Assembly: GCA_021286765.1 (NCBI GenBank) | Contig: JAJTBS010000001.1 | Coordinates: forward strand, 558,001 to 622,000 | DNA from: Holophagaceae bacterium | Lineage (GTDB): Bacteria; Acidobacteriota; Holophagae; Holophagales; Holophagaceae | Length of the DNA: 64,000 nucleotides | Reading direction: 5' to 3' | Shown here: positions 1 to 8,913 of the stretch, piece by piece | Layout: the number at the start of each line of letters is the position of its first letter | How positions within the stretch are numbered: the stretch's first letter is position 1 | The notes under the pieces: model-generated | Databases searched by the model: none | What the model saw: the letters and a program-made list of their open reading frames with translations, nothing else | What the model was told of the DNA's origin: nothing | Translations under genes and position numbers: made by a program

Positions 1-1047
1 GGCACCATCACCTATGTCTCGGGCAAGCGGGTCCTGCTCTTCGGCCACCAGCTGTTCAACCTGGGCCCCGTGGACCTGCCCCTCTGGTCGGCCACGGTGT
101 CCACCACCGTGGCGAGCTACCAGAACTCCTTCAAGCTGGCCATGCCCGTGGCCCCCATCGGCGCCCTGCGGCTGGACCGCAGCTCCGGCGTCGCCGGCAT
201 CCTGGGGGCTGAGGCGCGCATGGTGCCCATGCGCATCGGCCTGAACCTGGGCGGCAAGAAAACCCTGAACTTCCGCTTCGAGCTCATGGACCATCCGGTG
301 GCCACTGCGGCCCTGGCCGCCACGGCCGTGGCCCAGACCCTGGATGCCCACACCCGGGGCCTCGGCCTGCAGAGCCTCTCCATGCAGGGCAACATCAAAC
401 TCGCAGGGCAGCCGGCCATCGTCATCGAGAACGTCATCGCCGACCTGAACCCCGGCCGCATGTCGCAGTACGTGGGCGCCATGCTGCAGGCGATCTGCCT
501 GAACCCCTTCGAGAAGCCGCTGATCGAGGGCATCTCCCTCACCATCAAGGCCGAGGAGCGGCTGGACCTGACCGCCATCGCCGGGGTGCGCCTGCTCAAG
601 GCCCGGGCCAAGCGGGGCGAGGTCCTGCCGGTGCTGGTGACGCTCCAGAACATCCAGGGTGTCCGCGAAACCGCGACCTTCAACATCCAGGTGCCCTCCT
701 CGGCGGCCAAGGGGAAGGCCATCCTCATGGTGGGCGACGGCTACAGCCTCACCGCGGCCGATCCCGACGAACGCGTGATCGAGACGGCCTCCCTCGGCGA
801 TGTGGTGCGGATCCTTAACGGGGCCCTGCGGAACAACCATGCCTATGCCCTCCTGGTGCAGGCGCAGCCCGGCGCGGGCCTGCGCGGCAGCCGCATCGAG
901 GGCATTCCGCCCTCCGTGGCCAGTCTGGTGGGCGGCGATGGGGCCAGTAGCGACAACCGTCTGCAGCGCCGCATCATCGGGCGCGCCCTCCTGCCCCTGG
1001 AGCGGGAAGTGCGCGGCATCAGCCAGCTGGAAGTGGAGATTGAATAG
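1..1047 (+). CDS. SpoIVB-like S55 peptidase domain protein (5' partial)
   Basis: The reading frame is open from base 1, so the true start lies before the window; 348 codons of the C-terminal part are visible. The fragment opens with GTITYVSGKRVLLFGHQLFN, which matches the Gly-Thr-(Ile/Val)-Thr-Tyr ... Phe-Gly-His signature of SpoIVB-type S55 serine peptidases, with the conserved His at visible residue 16. The rest is a long soluble region with a repetitive beta-rich look and no obvious membrane segment. In spore formers SpoIVB is a signalling protease. Acidobacteria carry exported S55 proteins of unknown role, and this is more likely one of those. The next gene begins on the base after the stop, so the two are probably co-transcribed. 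Family assignment is fairly sure; substrate and function are unknown. Confidence 0.72.
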   Translation, partial: GTITYVSGKRVLLFGHQLFNLGPVDLPLWSATVSTTVASYQNSFKLAMPVAPIGALRLDRSSGVAGILGAEARMVPMRIGLNLGGKKTLNFRFELMDHPVATAALAATAVAQTLDAHTRGLGLQSLSMQGNIKLAGQPAIVIENVIADLNPGRMSQYVGAMLQAICLNPFEKPLIEGISLTIKAEERLDLTAIAGVRLLKARAKRGEVLPVLVTLQNIQGVRETATFNIQVPSSAAKGKAILMVGDGYSLTAADPDERVIETASLGDVVRILNGALRNNHAYALLVQAQPGAGLRGSRIEGIPPSVASLVGGDGASSDNRLQRRIIGRALLPLEREVRGISQLEVEIE

Positions 1048-3177
1048 ATGCGTTCGCGAAAGGGTTCTATGCGCTGGATGACCGTCCTTCTTTCCGCCGC
1101 CATGGGGGTGTCCGCCCTCGCCGACCAGCCCACGGCCACGTTCTCGGGCTTCAATGACTGGCTCGGCTCAGAGACCCGGGGCGTCCGCATCGGCGCGGAT
1201 GGGCGCCTGCGCCTGGCCCCGAACCTCCGCCGGGTCGGCCAGCTGCCGGAAGGGGTGATCTGGTCGGCGCTGCCGGATGGTGCGGGTGGCGCCTACCTGT
1301 CCGCCGGCACCGATGGCAAGCTGTTCCACTACGTTGGCGGCCAGATGAAGCCCCTGGGGCAGGTGAAGGGCGGCATCGTCTTCGCCATGGCCCGCCTGGG
1401 CCAGGATCTCATCGTGGCTCCCACCGGGGAGGGCAAGCTGATTCGGGTCTCACCCGGTGGCGAGGTGAAGCCCTTCGCCGAGATTGAGGCGCGCATCGTG
1501 TGGGCCATGGCCGTGGAAGGCGATGCGGTGATCGTGGCCGGCGGCTCCGAAAAGGGGGCCCAGCTGATCCAGGCCCGGGAAGGCTCCAGCCGCCGCCTGG
1601 CGGAGCTGGCGGATGAGACGGCCTTCACGGCCCTGACGTCCGACGGGCAGGGCGGCTGGTATCTCGGCAGCCATGGGCGAGGCCTGGTGTTGCGCTACAA
1701 CCGCCAGGGCGACCGCCTGGACACCCTGATGGACACCCCCTTCGACGAGGTCCGCGCCCTGGCCGTGGCCGATGGCCAGCTGTACATCGGCGCCGACAAT
1801 GGACTCACGCCCAAGTTCAGCACGGGCCAGCTGGAACGCCGGGAGGGTTACCTTCAGGCGGATGCCCTGATCACCGCGCGCTCCGCCGTCATCCGCCTGG
1901 ACCGCGACCGCGTGCCGGAGACCCTCTGGCAGAGCGCCCAGAGCCAGGTCTATGCCCTCACGGTCTGGAAAGGGCAGCTGCTGGTGGGCACGGGCAACCG
2001 CTCCCGCCTGTTCTCCCTGCCCTTGGGCAAGGCCCGCGACACGGATCCCTTCGCGGTGGTTCAGGAGCTGGGCACGGCCCAGGCCACGGCCTTCCTGCCC
2101 TCCGGCGGGGACCTGCTGGTGGTGGGGTCGAATCCGGCCGAGCTGCACCTGCTGTCCGAGGCCCAGGCCACCGAGGGCACCCTGGAATCACGAATCCTCA
2201 AGGGGGCGCCCCTCGCGGATTGGGGGCGGGCCTACCTGGATGCGGAGACGCCCACGGGGACCAGCGTGGAGCTCCAATTCCGCACCGGCAGCACGGAAAC
2301 CCCCGATGCGACCTGGAGTGCCTGGACGCCGCCACTCCGGAGTGGCGAGCGGCCGGCCCTGCCGCCGGCGCGGTTCGCCCAGTTCCGCCTCCGGCTCAGC
2401 AGCACGCGCGGTGGTGCCACCCCGGTCGTCGAGACCGTGAATCTGTTCTGGGCCCACCGCAACCTGGCCCCGGTATGGGAGGGCGTGGACATCATGCCGC
2501 CTGGCCTGGTCATCACCCGCACGGCGCCGCCTGACGACATCGGCATCGAGCGGGTGCCCCTGGAGACGCAGAAGCTCATCCCCGCCCTGGGCTACATGGG
2601 TGCCGAGAAGCGCAGCTTCCGCCGGGGCGGACAGAGCTTCCAGTTCCGGGTGAACGATCCCAATGGCGACGCGCTCCAGTTCGCCATCCGCCTGATTCCT
2701 GAGCGGGGCACGCCGGTGTTGATCGAGAAGGCCTGGAAGGAGAAGTTCTTCAGCTTCGACACGCTGCCCGTGCCCGATGGCCGCTACCGCCTGGAGGTCA
2801 CGGCCACGGACGCCCCCTCGGCCCCCTTCAACGCGGCCCTGACCAGCACCTGGCGCACGGCGCCCTTCACCGTGGATCACACGCCGCCCGCCATCGCCGA
2901 GCTGAGCGCGGTGGTGGAAGGCGAGGGCGTCCGGGTGCGTTTCCTGGCCCGGGATGAGACCTCGGTCCTGAAGGAGGCGGCCGTCAGCGCCGATGGCGAA
3001 CGCTGGCTCCAGATCGTGCCGGAGGACCGGGTCTTCGACCAGAAGGAGGAGCGGTTCGATGTCCTGGTGCCACGCGACGCCGTCCGTGGCGACCGCATCC
3101 TGGTGAAGGTGGTGGACCAGCACAACAACGAGCAGGCCGCCGCCGTGACCCTGGGCACCGCGGGCGCCAAGCGTTAG
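1048..3177 (+). CDS. Exported beta-propeller protein with C-terminal Ig-like region
   Basis: 709 residues if read from the ATG directly after the upstream stop; a second in-frame ATG at 1069 gives a cleaner Sec signal peptide (MRWMTVLLSAAMGVSALA). Residues about 50-380 are repeats of the WSALPDG, GGAYLSAGTDGKLF, DGQGGWYLGSHGRGLVLR type, as expected for a WD40/Kelch-like propeller. The C-terminal third (about 500-700) holds beta-sandwich segments with FRVNDPNGDALQF and VDHTPPAI, typical of Ig or fibronectin-like domains. No catalytic motif is visible. Being contiguous with the S55 peptidase gene, it may be a periplasmic partner or substrate of it. A strong terminator follows. Specific function unknown. 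Confidence 0.7.
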   Translation: MRSRKGSMRWMTVLLSAAMGVSALADQPTATFSGFNDWLGSETRGVRIGADGRLRLAPNLRRVGQLPEGVIWSALPDGAGGAYLSAGTDGKLFHYVGGQMKPLGQVKGGIVFAMARLGQDLIVAPTGEGKLIRVSPGGEVKPFAEIEARIVWAMAVEGDAVIVAGGSEKGAQLIQAREGSSRRLAELADETAFTALTSDGQGGWYLGSHGRGLVLRYNRQGDRLDTLMDTPFDEVRALAVADGQLYIGADNGLTPKFSTGQLERREGYLQADALITARSAVIRLDRDRVPETLWQSAQSQVYALTVWKGQLLVGTGNRSRLFSLPLGKARDTDPFAVVQELGTAQATAFLPSGGDLLVVGSNPAELHLLSEAQATEGTLESRILKGAPLADWGRAYLDAETPTGTSVELQFRTGSTETPDATWSAWTPPLRSGERPALPPARFAQFRLRLSSTRGGATPVVETVNLFWAHRNLAPVWEGVDIMPPGLVITRTAPPDDIGIERVPLETQKLIPALGYMGAEKRSFRRGGQSFQFRVNDPNGDALQFAIRLIPERGTPVLIEKAWKEKFFSFDTLPVPDGRYRLEVTATDAPSAPFNAALTSTWRTAPFTVDHTPPAIAELSAVVEGEGVRVRFLARDETSVLKEAAVSADGERWLQIVPEDRVFDQKEERFDVLVPRDAVRGDRILVKVVDQHNNEQAAAVTLGTAGAKR

Positions 3178-3194
3178 CCATTCCCCTGACACAG

Positions 3195-3225
3195 AATGAG
3201 CGGGCCCATTGGCCCGCTCATTTTT
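3195..3225 (+). terminator. Intrinsic terminator, bidirectional position
   Basis: A perfect 12-bp inverted repeat (AATGAGCGGGCC / GGCCCGCTCATT) with a CATT loop is followed on the + strand by a short T run. It lies between the convergent propeller and enoyl-CoA hydratase genes, so it can end + strand transcripts and probably also those arriving on the - strand. Confidence 0.88.
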
Positions 3226-3238
3226 GGACTGGTGGAAG

Positions 3239-4015
3239 CTAAAGCCCCTTGAACACCGCCTGGCGCTTCTCCAGGAAGGCGCCCATGCCCTCCTGCATGT
3301 CCTGGGTGGTGGCCAGGAGGCCGAAGAGGGAGGCCTCGTATTCCAGCCCCTTGTCCTGGGCCATCTCCAGGCCATCGTGGACGGCGGCCAGGGCGCTGCG
3401 CAGGGCCAGGGGGCCGCGGGAGAGGATGGTCCTCGCCAGCTTCTCGGCGGTGGCCCTGAGCTCGGCCTGGGGCACCACGCGGCTCACCAGGCCCATGCGC
3501 AGGGCATCGGGGGCGGAGGCCATGTCGCCGCTGAGGATGAGATCCAGGGCCACGCCCTTGCCCACGAGGCGGGGCAGGCGCTGGGTTCCGCCATAGCCGG
3601 GAATGACGCCCAGGCTGACTTCGGGCAGGCCGAAGCAGGCGTTCTCACTGGCGATGCGAATGTGGCAGGCCAGGGCCAGCTCGCAGCCGCCGCCCAGGGC
3701 GAAGCCGTTCACGGCGGCGATGACGGGCTTGGGCAGGGCCTCGATGCGCTGGAAGACCGCCTGGCCGCGAAGAGCCTGGACCCGGGCCGCGGCCGTGTCG
3801 AGGCTCTTGAGTTCCGCGATGTCCGCTCCGGCCACGAAGGCCTTCTCCCCGGCCCCAGTCAGCACCACCACGCCCACTTCGGCGTCGTGCTCCAGGTCGG
3901 CGAAGACCTGTTCCAGCTCCTTCAGCACCTCGTTGTTCAGGGCGTTGAGCTTCTCAGGGCGGTTGAGGGTGAGCCAGGCGATGCGGTCGACTTTGTCGAC
4001 GAGGACGAAGGACAT
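3239..4015 (-). CDS. Enoyl-CoA hydratase / crotonase
   Basis: 258 residues, the normal size for a single-domain crotonase. Expected family features are present: an oxyanion-hole segment around AFVAGADIAEL, the first catalytic Glu in GGGCELALACHIRIAS, the second in FGLPEVSLGVIPGYGG, and the downstream GTQRLPR. It should hydrate trans-2-enoyl-CoA, for example crotonyl-CoA, in beta-oxidation or its butyrate-forming reverse. The reading frame stays open far upstream, but the ATG at 4015 is chosen because GGAG sits just before it and homology begins at MSFVLVDKVDRIAWLTLNRP. It is divergent from nadC. Substrate chain length cannot be read from the sequence; the acyl-CoA dehydrogenase and Ptb/Buk genes elsewhere in the window suggest short chains. 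Confidence 0.92.
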   Translation of the reverse strand: MSFVLVDKVDRIAWLTLNRPEKLNALNNEVLKELEQVFADLEHDAEVGVVVLTGAGEKAFVAGADIAELKSLDTAAARVQALRGQAVFQRIEALPKPVIAAVNGFALGGGCELALACHIRIASENACFGLPEVSLGVIPGYGGTQRLPRLVGKGVALDLILSGDMASAPDALRMGLVSRVVPQAELRATAEKLARTILSRGPLALRSALAAVHDGLEMAQDKGLEYEASLFGLLATTQDMQEGMGAFLEKRQAVFKGL

Positions 4016-4063
4016 GGGGTCTCCGGGGTTTTTCTCATTGTACGCTGAGACGTGGAGTCGCCG

Positions 4064-4912
4064 ATGTTCCATCCCCCGCACCCCGAAACCTACCGTGAGC
4101 TGCTGAGCGCTTTCCTCCGGGAGGACTGGGGCACCCAGGACTGGACCACGGCGGCGGTGCCGGACCGGCCCATGGTGGCCCGCGTGGTGGCCAAGGGCGA
4201 CCTGGTGCTGGCGGGCCTGCCCGTGGCGCGCGAGGTCTTCCGCCTCGCGGATCCCCTGCTGGCCGTGACCCTGAGGGCCGAGGACGGCCAGCGCGTGGCC
4301 AAGGGCACGGAAGTGCTGCACATCGAGGGTTCCAGCCATGGGATCCTCCTGGCGGAGCGGGTGATGCTGAACCTGCTGCAGCGGCTCTCGGGCACCGCCA
4401 CGCTCACCCGCAGGTTCGTGGAGGCTGTCGAAGGCACCGGCGCGCGCATCCTCGACACCCGCAAGACCACGCCGGGCCTCAAACTGCTGGAGAAGTATGC
4501 CGTGCGCTGCGGGGGCGGCGTGAACCACCGGCTCACCCTGGGCGACGGTGTGCTGCTCAAGGAGAACCACCTGGCCGCCGCTGGCGGTGTCCGCGCCGCG
4601 GTGGAGGCGGCCCGCCGGGTGGCGCCGAACCTGGTGAAGATCGAAGTCGAAGCCGAGACCCTGGGCCAGCTCAAGGCCTGCCTTGAGCTGCCGGAGGTGG
4701 ATGGCGTGCTGCTGGACAACATGAGCCTGGAGCAGATGCGGGAGGCCGTGGCCCTGCGGGATCGCAGCGGGCGGCGCCTCTTCCTGGAGGCCAGCGGCAA
4801 CCTCAGCCTGGACCGGGCCCGGGCCGTGGCCGAGACCGGCGTGGACTTCCTCAGCGTGGGGGCCCTTACCCACAGCGCCCCGGCGGTGGACCTCAGCCTG
4901 CGGATGGACTGA
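4064..4912 (+). CDS. nadC: Nicotinate-nucleotide pyrophosphorylase (quinolinate phosphoribosyltransferase)
   Basis: Converts quinolinate and PRPP to nicotinate mononucleotide in de novo NAD synthesis. 282 residues from the ATG at 4064, the usual length. Recognisable family blocks include ILLAERVMLNLLQRLSGTAT, the RILDTRKTTPGLKLLEKYAV segment, the NHR(L)TLGDGVLLKENHL block with substrate-contacting Arg/His/Lys, KIEVEAETLGQ, DGVLLDNMS and LEASGNLSL. A GTG at 4052 is in frame, but GGAG six bases before ATG 4064 favours the later start. nadA and nadB are not nearby. It is transcribed away from the crotonase gene. Confidence 0.95.
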   Translation: MFHPPHPETYRELLSAFLREDWGTQDWTTAAVPDRPMVARVVAKGDLVLAGLPVAREVFRLADPLLAVTLRAEDGQRVAKGTEVLHIEGSSHGILLAERVMLNLLQRLSGTATLTRRFVEAVEGTGARILDTRKTTPGLKLLEKYAVRCGGGVNHRLTLGDGVLLKENHLAAAGGVRAAVEAARRVAPNLVKIEVEAETLGQLKACLELPEVDGVLLDNMSLEQMREAVALRDRSGRRLFLEASGNLSLDRARAVAETGVDFLSVGALTHSAPAVDLSLRMD

Positions 4913-4964
4913 GCGGCGCCCTCGGGCCATGATGAAAGCCTCAAGTCACGAGGCAGGAGGCGGT

Positions 4965-7178
4965 ATGCGTTCGATGCGATGGGGTGGCGCTCTGGCGGCC
5001 CTGGTATTCCTGAGCCCCATGTGGGCCCAGGAACCCCGGCCCATGACCTTCATGGACGTGATGGAGATGCGCGGCCTGGGCGGCGGTTCCCTGTCGCCGG
5101 ATGGGGCCCGGGTGGTCTACACGGTGAGCCTGCCCCACTGGAAGTCGGGCAAGGCCTACACGGACATCTTCGTGGCCGATGCCGCCACGGGTGTCGCCCG
5201 GCAGATGACCTTCACCCGGGAAAAGAACGAATCAGGCCCCCAGTGGGCGCGGGACGGCCGGCGCTTCGCCTTCCTCAGCGACCGCGAGGGCAGTCAGCAG
5301 GTGTACCTCATGGCCGTGGAGGGTGGCGAAGCCCGGAAGCTCACGGAGGCCAAGGACGGGGTCCACGCCTTCGCCTTCAGCCGCGATGGCAAGTGGCTGG
5401 CCTTCAGCGCGGGCAAGCCCGAGGAGCGGCAGATGTCCCTCGTCGACCTGAGCTCGGAGGAACTGGCTGTCACCGCGCTGCCCAAGCACGCCACACCCAT
5501 CCGCGACTTCGCCTTCGCCGAGGATGGCAGCCGCCTCTTCTTCACCAGCCCTGACCGTCTGGACAAGGACGATGTGAAGCGCAAAGAGAAAAAGTTCGAT
5601 GTGCGGGTCGCGGACCTGGAACAGGCGCCGGTCCACCTCTGGTCCATGGACCTGAAGGACAAGGCGGAGAAGCGTTGGACGGAGGGTGCGAACTTCTCGG
5701 TGGCTGCTTTCCAGCTCTCGAAGGACGGCCGCTGGGCTTCGTATCGGGCCCTGCCAGCGGCCCGCCGCCTCGGCGACATCACCCAGGAAGAGGCCAGCCT
5801 GCACCTGCTGGACCTGGGCAGCGGCAAGGCGCATCCGGTCCTGGAGAAGTACGCCCGGTTCTCGGCCTTCTCTCCGGACGGCCAGTGGCTGGTCTACGCC
5901 GCCCCGGAGCGCTTCGAACGCCTGCGCAACGAAAAGCTGTGGGTGGTGCCCTCAGCCGGCGGCAGTGCCAAGAATCTGATGGCCGGCAAGGACATGAGCG
6001 TGTCCGCGGCCAGCTGGAGTGAAGACGCCAAGACCCTCTACTTCACGGAAGCCGTGGGGGTGGACCAGCACCTCTTCGCGCTGTCGGTGGTGGATGGGAC
6101 CATGACCCAGCTGACCAAGCAGGCCGGCGTCCTGGCAGGAAGCTACAACCCCGAAGCCAAAGCCTTCCTCCTGACCTACAGCCACCCCCGCAAGCCGCTA
6201 GATCTGTATGTGGCGAAGCCGCAGACCGTCAGCTCGGTCACGGCCTGGGTGAAGGTGTCCGACGCGAATCCCCAGGTGGCGAAGCTGGCCCTGGCCACCA
6301 CGGAGCCCGTGCGCTGGAAGGCCAAGGATGGCGTCGCGGTGGAGGGCCTCCTCATCAAGCCCCTGGGCTATGAAAAGGGCAGGCGGTATCCCCTCATCGT
6401 GCAGCTGCACGGCGGCCCCGCCGCGGCGGAGATGAACGGCTTCCAGGGCCGCTACGTGACCTATCCCCATGTCTATGCCACCGCCGGCTACGCCGTGCTG
6501 CAGCCCAACTACCGGGGCTCCACGAACTACGGGGAGGCCTTCACGCGCCAGATCGGCGGCAACTTCATGCGCCTGTCCTATGGCGACATCATCAGCGGCG
6601 TGGACCATCTCATCCAGGAGGGCATCGCCGATCCGGACCGGCTCGGCATGATGGGCTGGAGCGCCGGAGGGCACCTGTCCAGCTGGACCTTGACCCAGAC
6701 AGACCGTTTCAAGGCCATCAGCACCGGAGCTGGCGCCGTGAACTGGATCTCGATGTACGCCGAGAGTGACGTCCAGAGCGTCCGTGAGTTCTACCTGGGC
6801 GGCCGGCCCTACGATGCCTGGGACAACTTCGTGAATGAATCAGCCCTGAAATACATCAAGAACGCGAAGACGCCGACCCTCATCCATGTGGGCGAGGCGG
6901 ATCAGCGTGTGCCCAAGCCCCAGAGCGACGAGCTCTACATGGCCCTCAAGAAGCTTGGCGTGCCCGTGGAATACATCGTGTATCCCGGCATGCCCCACGG
7001 CCTGACTGAGCCGCGCTACCAGCTGGTGAAGATGGTCAGCGAGTTCAACTGGTTCGAGAAGTGGATCAAGGGGAAGAAGGACTGGTTCGACTGGAAGGCC
7101 CTGCTGGACACTCTGCCGGCAGATGCGGAGGCCAAGCCCGAAGCGTCCGCAGGCGCGGCGGCCCCGGGACGGAAATAA
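4965..7178 (+). CDS. Secreted S9 family peptidase (prolyl oligopeptidase / acylaminoacyl-peptidase type)
   Basis: 737 residues from the ATG at 4965, which follows GGAGG at the right spacing; upstream ATGs at 4929 and 4932 have no such site. A Sec signal peptide ends near SPMWAQ. Residues about 30-440 form the N-terminal WD40/TolB-like propeller (SPDGARVVYTV, FSRDGKWLAFS, FSPDGQWLVYA). The C-terminal alpha/beta-hydrolase domain has the nucleophile Ser near residue 566 in GWSAGGH, an Asp near 646 in GEADQRVP and a His near 678 in GMPHGL. The oxyanion segment LHGGPAA is present. It probably trims peptides in the periplasm. It stands alone, followed by a hairpin. The S9C subfamily is likely but not certain. 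Confidence 0.9.
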   Translation: MRSMRWGGALAALVFLSPMWAQEPRPMTFMDVMEMRGLGGGSLSPDGARVVYTVSLPHWKSGKAYTDIFVADAATGVARQMTFTREKNESGPQWARDGRRFAFLSDREGSQQVYLMAVEGGEARKLTEAKDGVHAFAFSRDGKWLAFSAGKPEERQMSLVDLSSEELAVTALPKHATPIRDFAFAEDGSRLFFTSPDRLDKDDVKRKEKKFDVRVADLEQAPVHLWSMDLKDKAEKRWTEGANFSVAAFQLSKDGRWASYRALPAARRLGDITQEEASLHLLDLGSGKAHPVLEKYARFSAFSPDGQWLVYAAPERFERLRNEKLWVVPSAGGSAKNLMAGKDMSVSAASWSEDAKTLYFTEAVGVDQHLFALSVVDGTMTQLTKQAGVLAGSYNPEAKAFLLTYSHPRKPLDLYVAKPQTVSSVTAWVKVSDANPQVAKLALATTEPVRWKAKDGVAVEGLLIKPLGYEKGRRYPLIVQLHGGPAAAEMNGFQGRYVTYPHVYATAGYAVLQPNYRGSTNYGEAFTRQIGGNFMRLSYGDIISGVDHLIQEGIADPDRLGMMGWSAGGHLSSWTLTQTDRFKAISTGAGAVNWISMYAESDVQSVREFYLGGRPYDAWDNFVNESALKYIKNAKTPTLIHVGEADQRVPKPQSDELYMALKKLGVPVEYIVYPGMPHGLTEPRYQLVKMVSEFNWFEKWIKGKKDWFDWKALLDTLPADAEAKPEASAGAAAPGRK

Positions 7179-7204
7179 CGTACCGTCCATGTCGGATTGG
7201 ACAT

Positions 7205-7233
7205 GAAGAAGCCCGGCATGGCCGGGCTTCTTC
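7205..7233 (+). terminator. Hairpin between convergent genes
   Basis: A perfect 13-bp inverted repeat (GAAGAAGCCCGGC / GCCGGGCTTCTTC) with a 3-nt loop lies between the S9 peptidase and the convergent TolC-like gene. There is no clean T run after it; the T-rich part is inside the 3' arm. It is probably a terminator for the + strand, possibly working both ways. Confidence 0.62.
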
Positions 7234-7251
7234 GCAGGGCCTCGAGTGTGA

Positions 7252-8769
7252 TTACTTGACCTCGAGCTTCCGGGCTTCCAGCAGGTGCCCCAGGGCCTTC
7301 TCCAGGGCCGTGATCGCCTTGGCGTAGGTGATCTGGGACTGGAGTTCGTTGCTCTTGGCGGTGTCCAGGTCGTTCTGCTTGGAGAGCACGAGGAAGTTGG
7401 TGCTCATGCCGTTCTCGAATTTCTTCTGCTCGGCTTCAAGGTCCTTCTCGCGGAAGACACGGGTCTTCTCGGCGGCGGCCACCCCCTTGGCGGAAGCCTC
7501 CACATTGCGGAAGGCCTGGCGGGCCTCCAGCGTGATGCCCAGTTCCTGGTCGCGCAGGCTCAGCTCGCTGGAGCGGCGGTTGGCGCGGGCCTGGGCCTGG
7601 GCGCCGCGGGCGGCGCGGTTCTGGATGGGCATGGCGAAGGACAGGCCCACCGAGTAGCCGGGATAGGTGCCCTTGGTGATGTCCTTGTTCACGGCCGCGA
7701 GCCCTTCGGAGGGGACCTGCGAGGCGGCGTTGGCGTTGTAGGTGGCGAAGGCGTCCAGCCGGGGAAGGATGCCGTTCCTCGCTGCGGTCTCCAGCACCTG
7801 CCTGGACTCCAGGTCCAGCCGGGCGGCCTTCATCTCCAGGCGGCTGGCCAGGGCCTGCTTCTCGGCGGTGGCTTCATCCATGCCCAGGGGCTTCACCGTC
7901 GGCCCATCGGTCAGTTCCAGGCCGGCCGGCCGCTCGGAGGTCGGGTAGAGGGCGCGGATGAGGGCGTCCTTGGCGTTCAGCAGCTGGGCCTCGGCGCTGA
8001 TGATGTCCTGCTCGCGCTGGGCCACGGAGGCTTCGGAGGAGGTGACTTCGATGGGCGCGAGGGTGCCCACCTGCACGCGGATCTGGTTCTCCTTGAGCTG
8101 CTTCTGGGCCAGCTCCAGCGCCTGCTTCTTGTTCTCCAGGTTCCGCTGGGCGAACACCACATCCCAGTAGAGGGATTCGGTGCTGGCCACCAGGTTGATG
8201 ATGGCCAGCTGGAAGGTCAGGTCCGCGGCCTCGGCGCTCTTGCGGGCCACGATGAGGCGGCTGCCCGCAACATCCCGGCCCAGGCCACGCAGAAGGCTCT
8301 GGGTGTAGGTGGCGGAGAAATTGCCCTTGTAGGGCATGGTCGTGCTGCTGCCATAGAGGGAGCCGCTGCTGTAGGAGTACTTCGGCGCATAGTTCAGGCT
8401 CAGGTTGCCGCCCCAGTCGAAGGCCTTGGTGGAGCCCAGGGTCAGGCTGCGGCTCGACGTGGTGCCCTCCTCGGTGGTGAAGCCGCCGCCGCCATCGGGA
8501 AAGCGCGCCCCATCCTGGCTCTTGGTCACCGTGAGCCCAGCGCTCAGGTTCCAGTCGAAGTCGCCTTCAGCGTTCAGCACGCCTGCGCGGGTGAAGTCCC
8601 GGGTCTCCTGCGAGATCTGCACCTGGAGGTTGTTCTTCAGGGAGGTCTCGATGGCGCCCTGGAGCGTCAGCTTCGTGGGCGCGCCCGCGGGGGGCTGGAC
8701 CTTGGGGGCCTCCTGGGCCACCAGGGAGAAGGCCACCAGCAGGGCCGGGAGGATCGGGAGACGCGTCAT
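7252..8769 (-). CDS. TolC-family outer-membrane efflux protein
   Basis: 505 residues. A signal peptide (ATG at 8769, cleavage near SLVAQ) is followed by the periodic, Ala/Gln/Glu-rich helices of the TolC fold and two beta-strand-rich blocks, for example SLTLGSTKAFDWGGNLSLNY. The C-terminal half has the repeated pattern LDLESRQVLETAARNGILP and GVAAAEKTRVFREKDLEAEQ typical of outer-membrane efflux (OEP) repeats. It should form a trimeric exit duct for a tripartite exporter or for type I secretion. No periplasmic adaptor or inner-membrane pump gene is adjacent, so the partner is unknown. AAGGAG five bases upstream supports the ATG over the two preceding GTGs. Confidence 0.87.
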   Translation of the reverse strand: MTRLPILPALLVAFSLVAQEAPKVQPPAGAPTKLTLQGAIETSLKNNLQVQISQETRDFTRAGVLNAEGDFDWNLSAGLTVTKSQDGARFPDGGGGFTTEEGTTSSRSLTLGSTKAFDWGGNLSLNYAPKYSYSSGSLYGSSTTMPYKGNFSATYTQSLLRGLGRDVAGSRLIVARKSAEAADLTFQLAIINLVASTESLYWDVVFAQRNLENKKQALELAQKQLKENQIRVQVGTLAPIEVTSSEASVAQREQDIISAEAQLLNAKDALIRALYPTSERPAGLELTDGPTVKPLGMDEATAEKQALASRLEMKAARLDLESRQVLETAARNGILPRLDAFATYNANAASQVPSEGLAAVNKDITKGTYPGYSVGLSFAMPIQNRAARGAQAQARANRRSSELSLRDQELGITLEARQAFRNVEASAKGVAAAEKTRVFREKDLEAEQKKFENGMSTNFLVLSKQNDLDTAKSNELQSQITYAKAITALEKALGHLLEARKLEVK

Positions 8770-8913
8770 CACCACTCCTTGAAGATCGAAAAGAACTGCC
8801 TCGGGGACAGCCTGACTACGGACAAATGCAGGCCCCGGTTTAGATTAACCCTAACGAGGATCGCTCCCTCGCGTCTTGAGGGCAAGGACCATTTCATCGG
8901 TTGTTGAAAATCT

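Noticed and set aside
4016-4930. Upstream in-frame extension of the enoyl-CoA hydratase to 563 codons
   Set aside because: The extra part is antisense to nadC and lacks family features; a ribosome site and family homology place the start at 4015.
7285-8907. 540-codon + strand frame antisense to the TolC-like gene
   Set aside because: Gly/Leu/Val-rich shadow; the opposite strand has signal peptide, ribosome site and TolC repeats.
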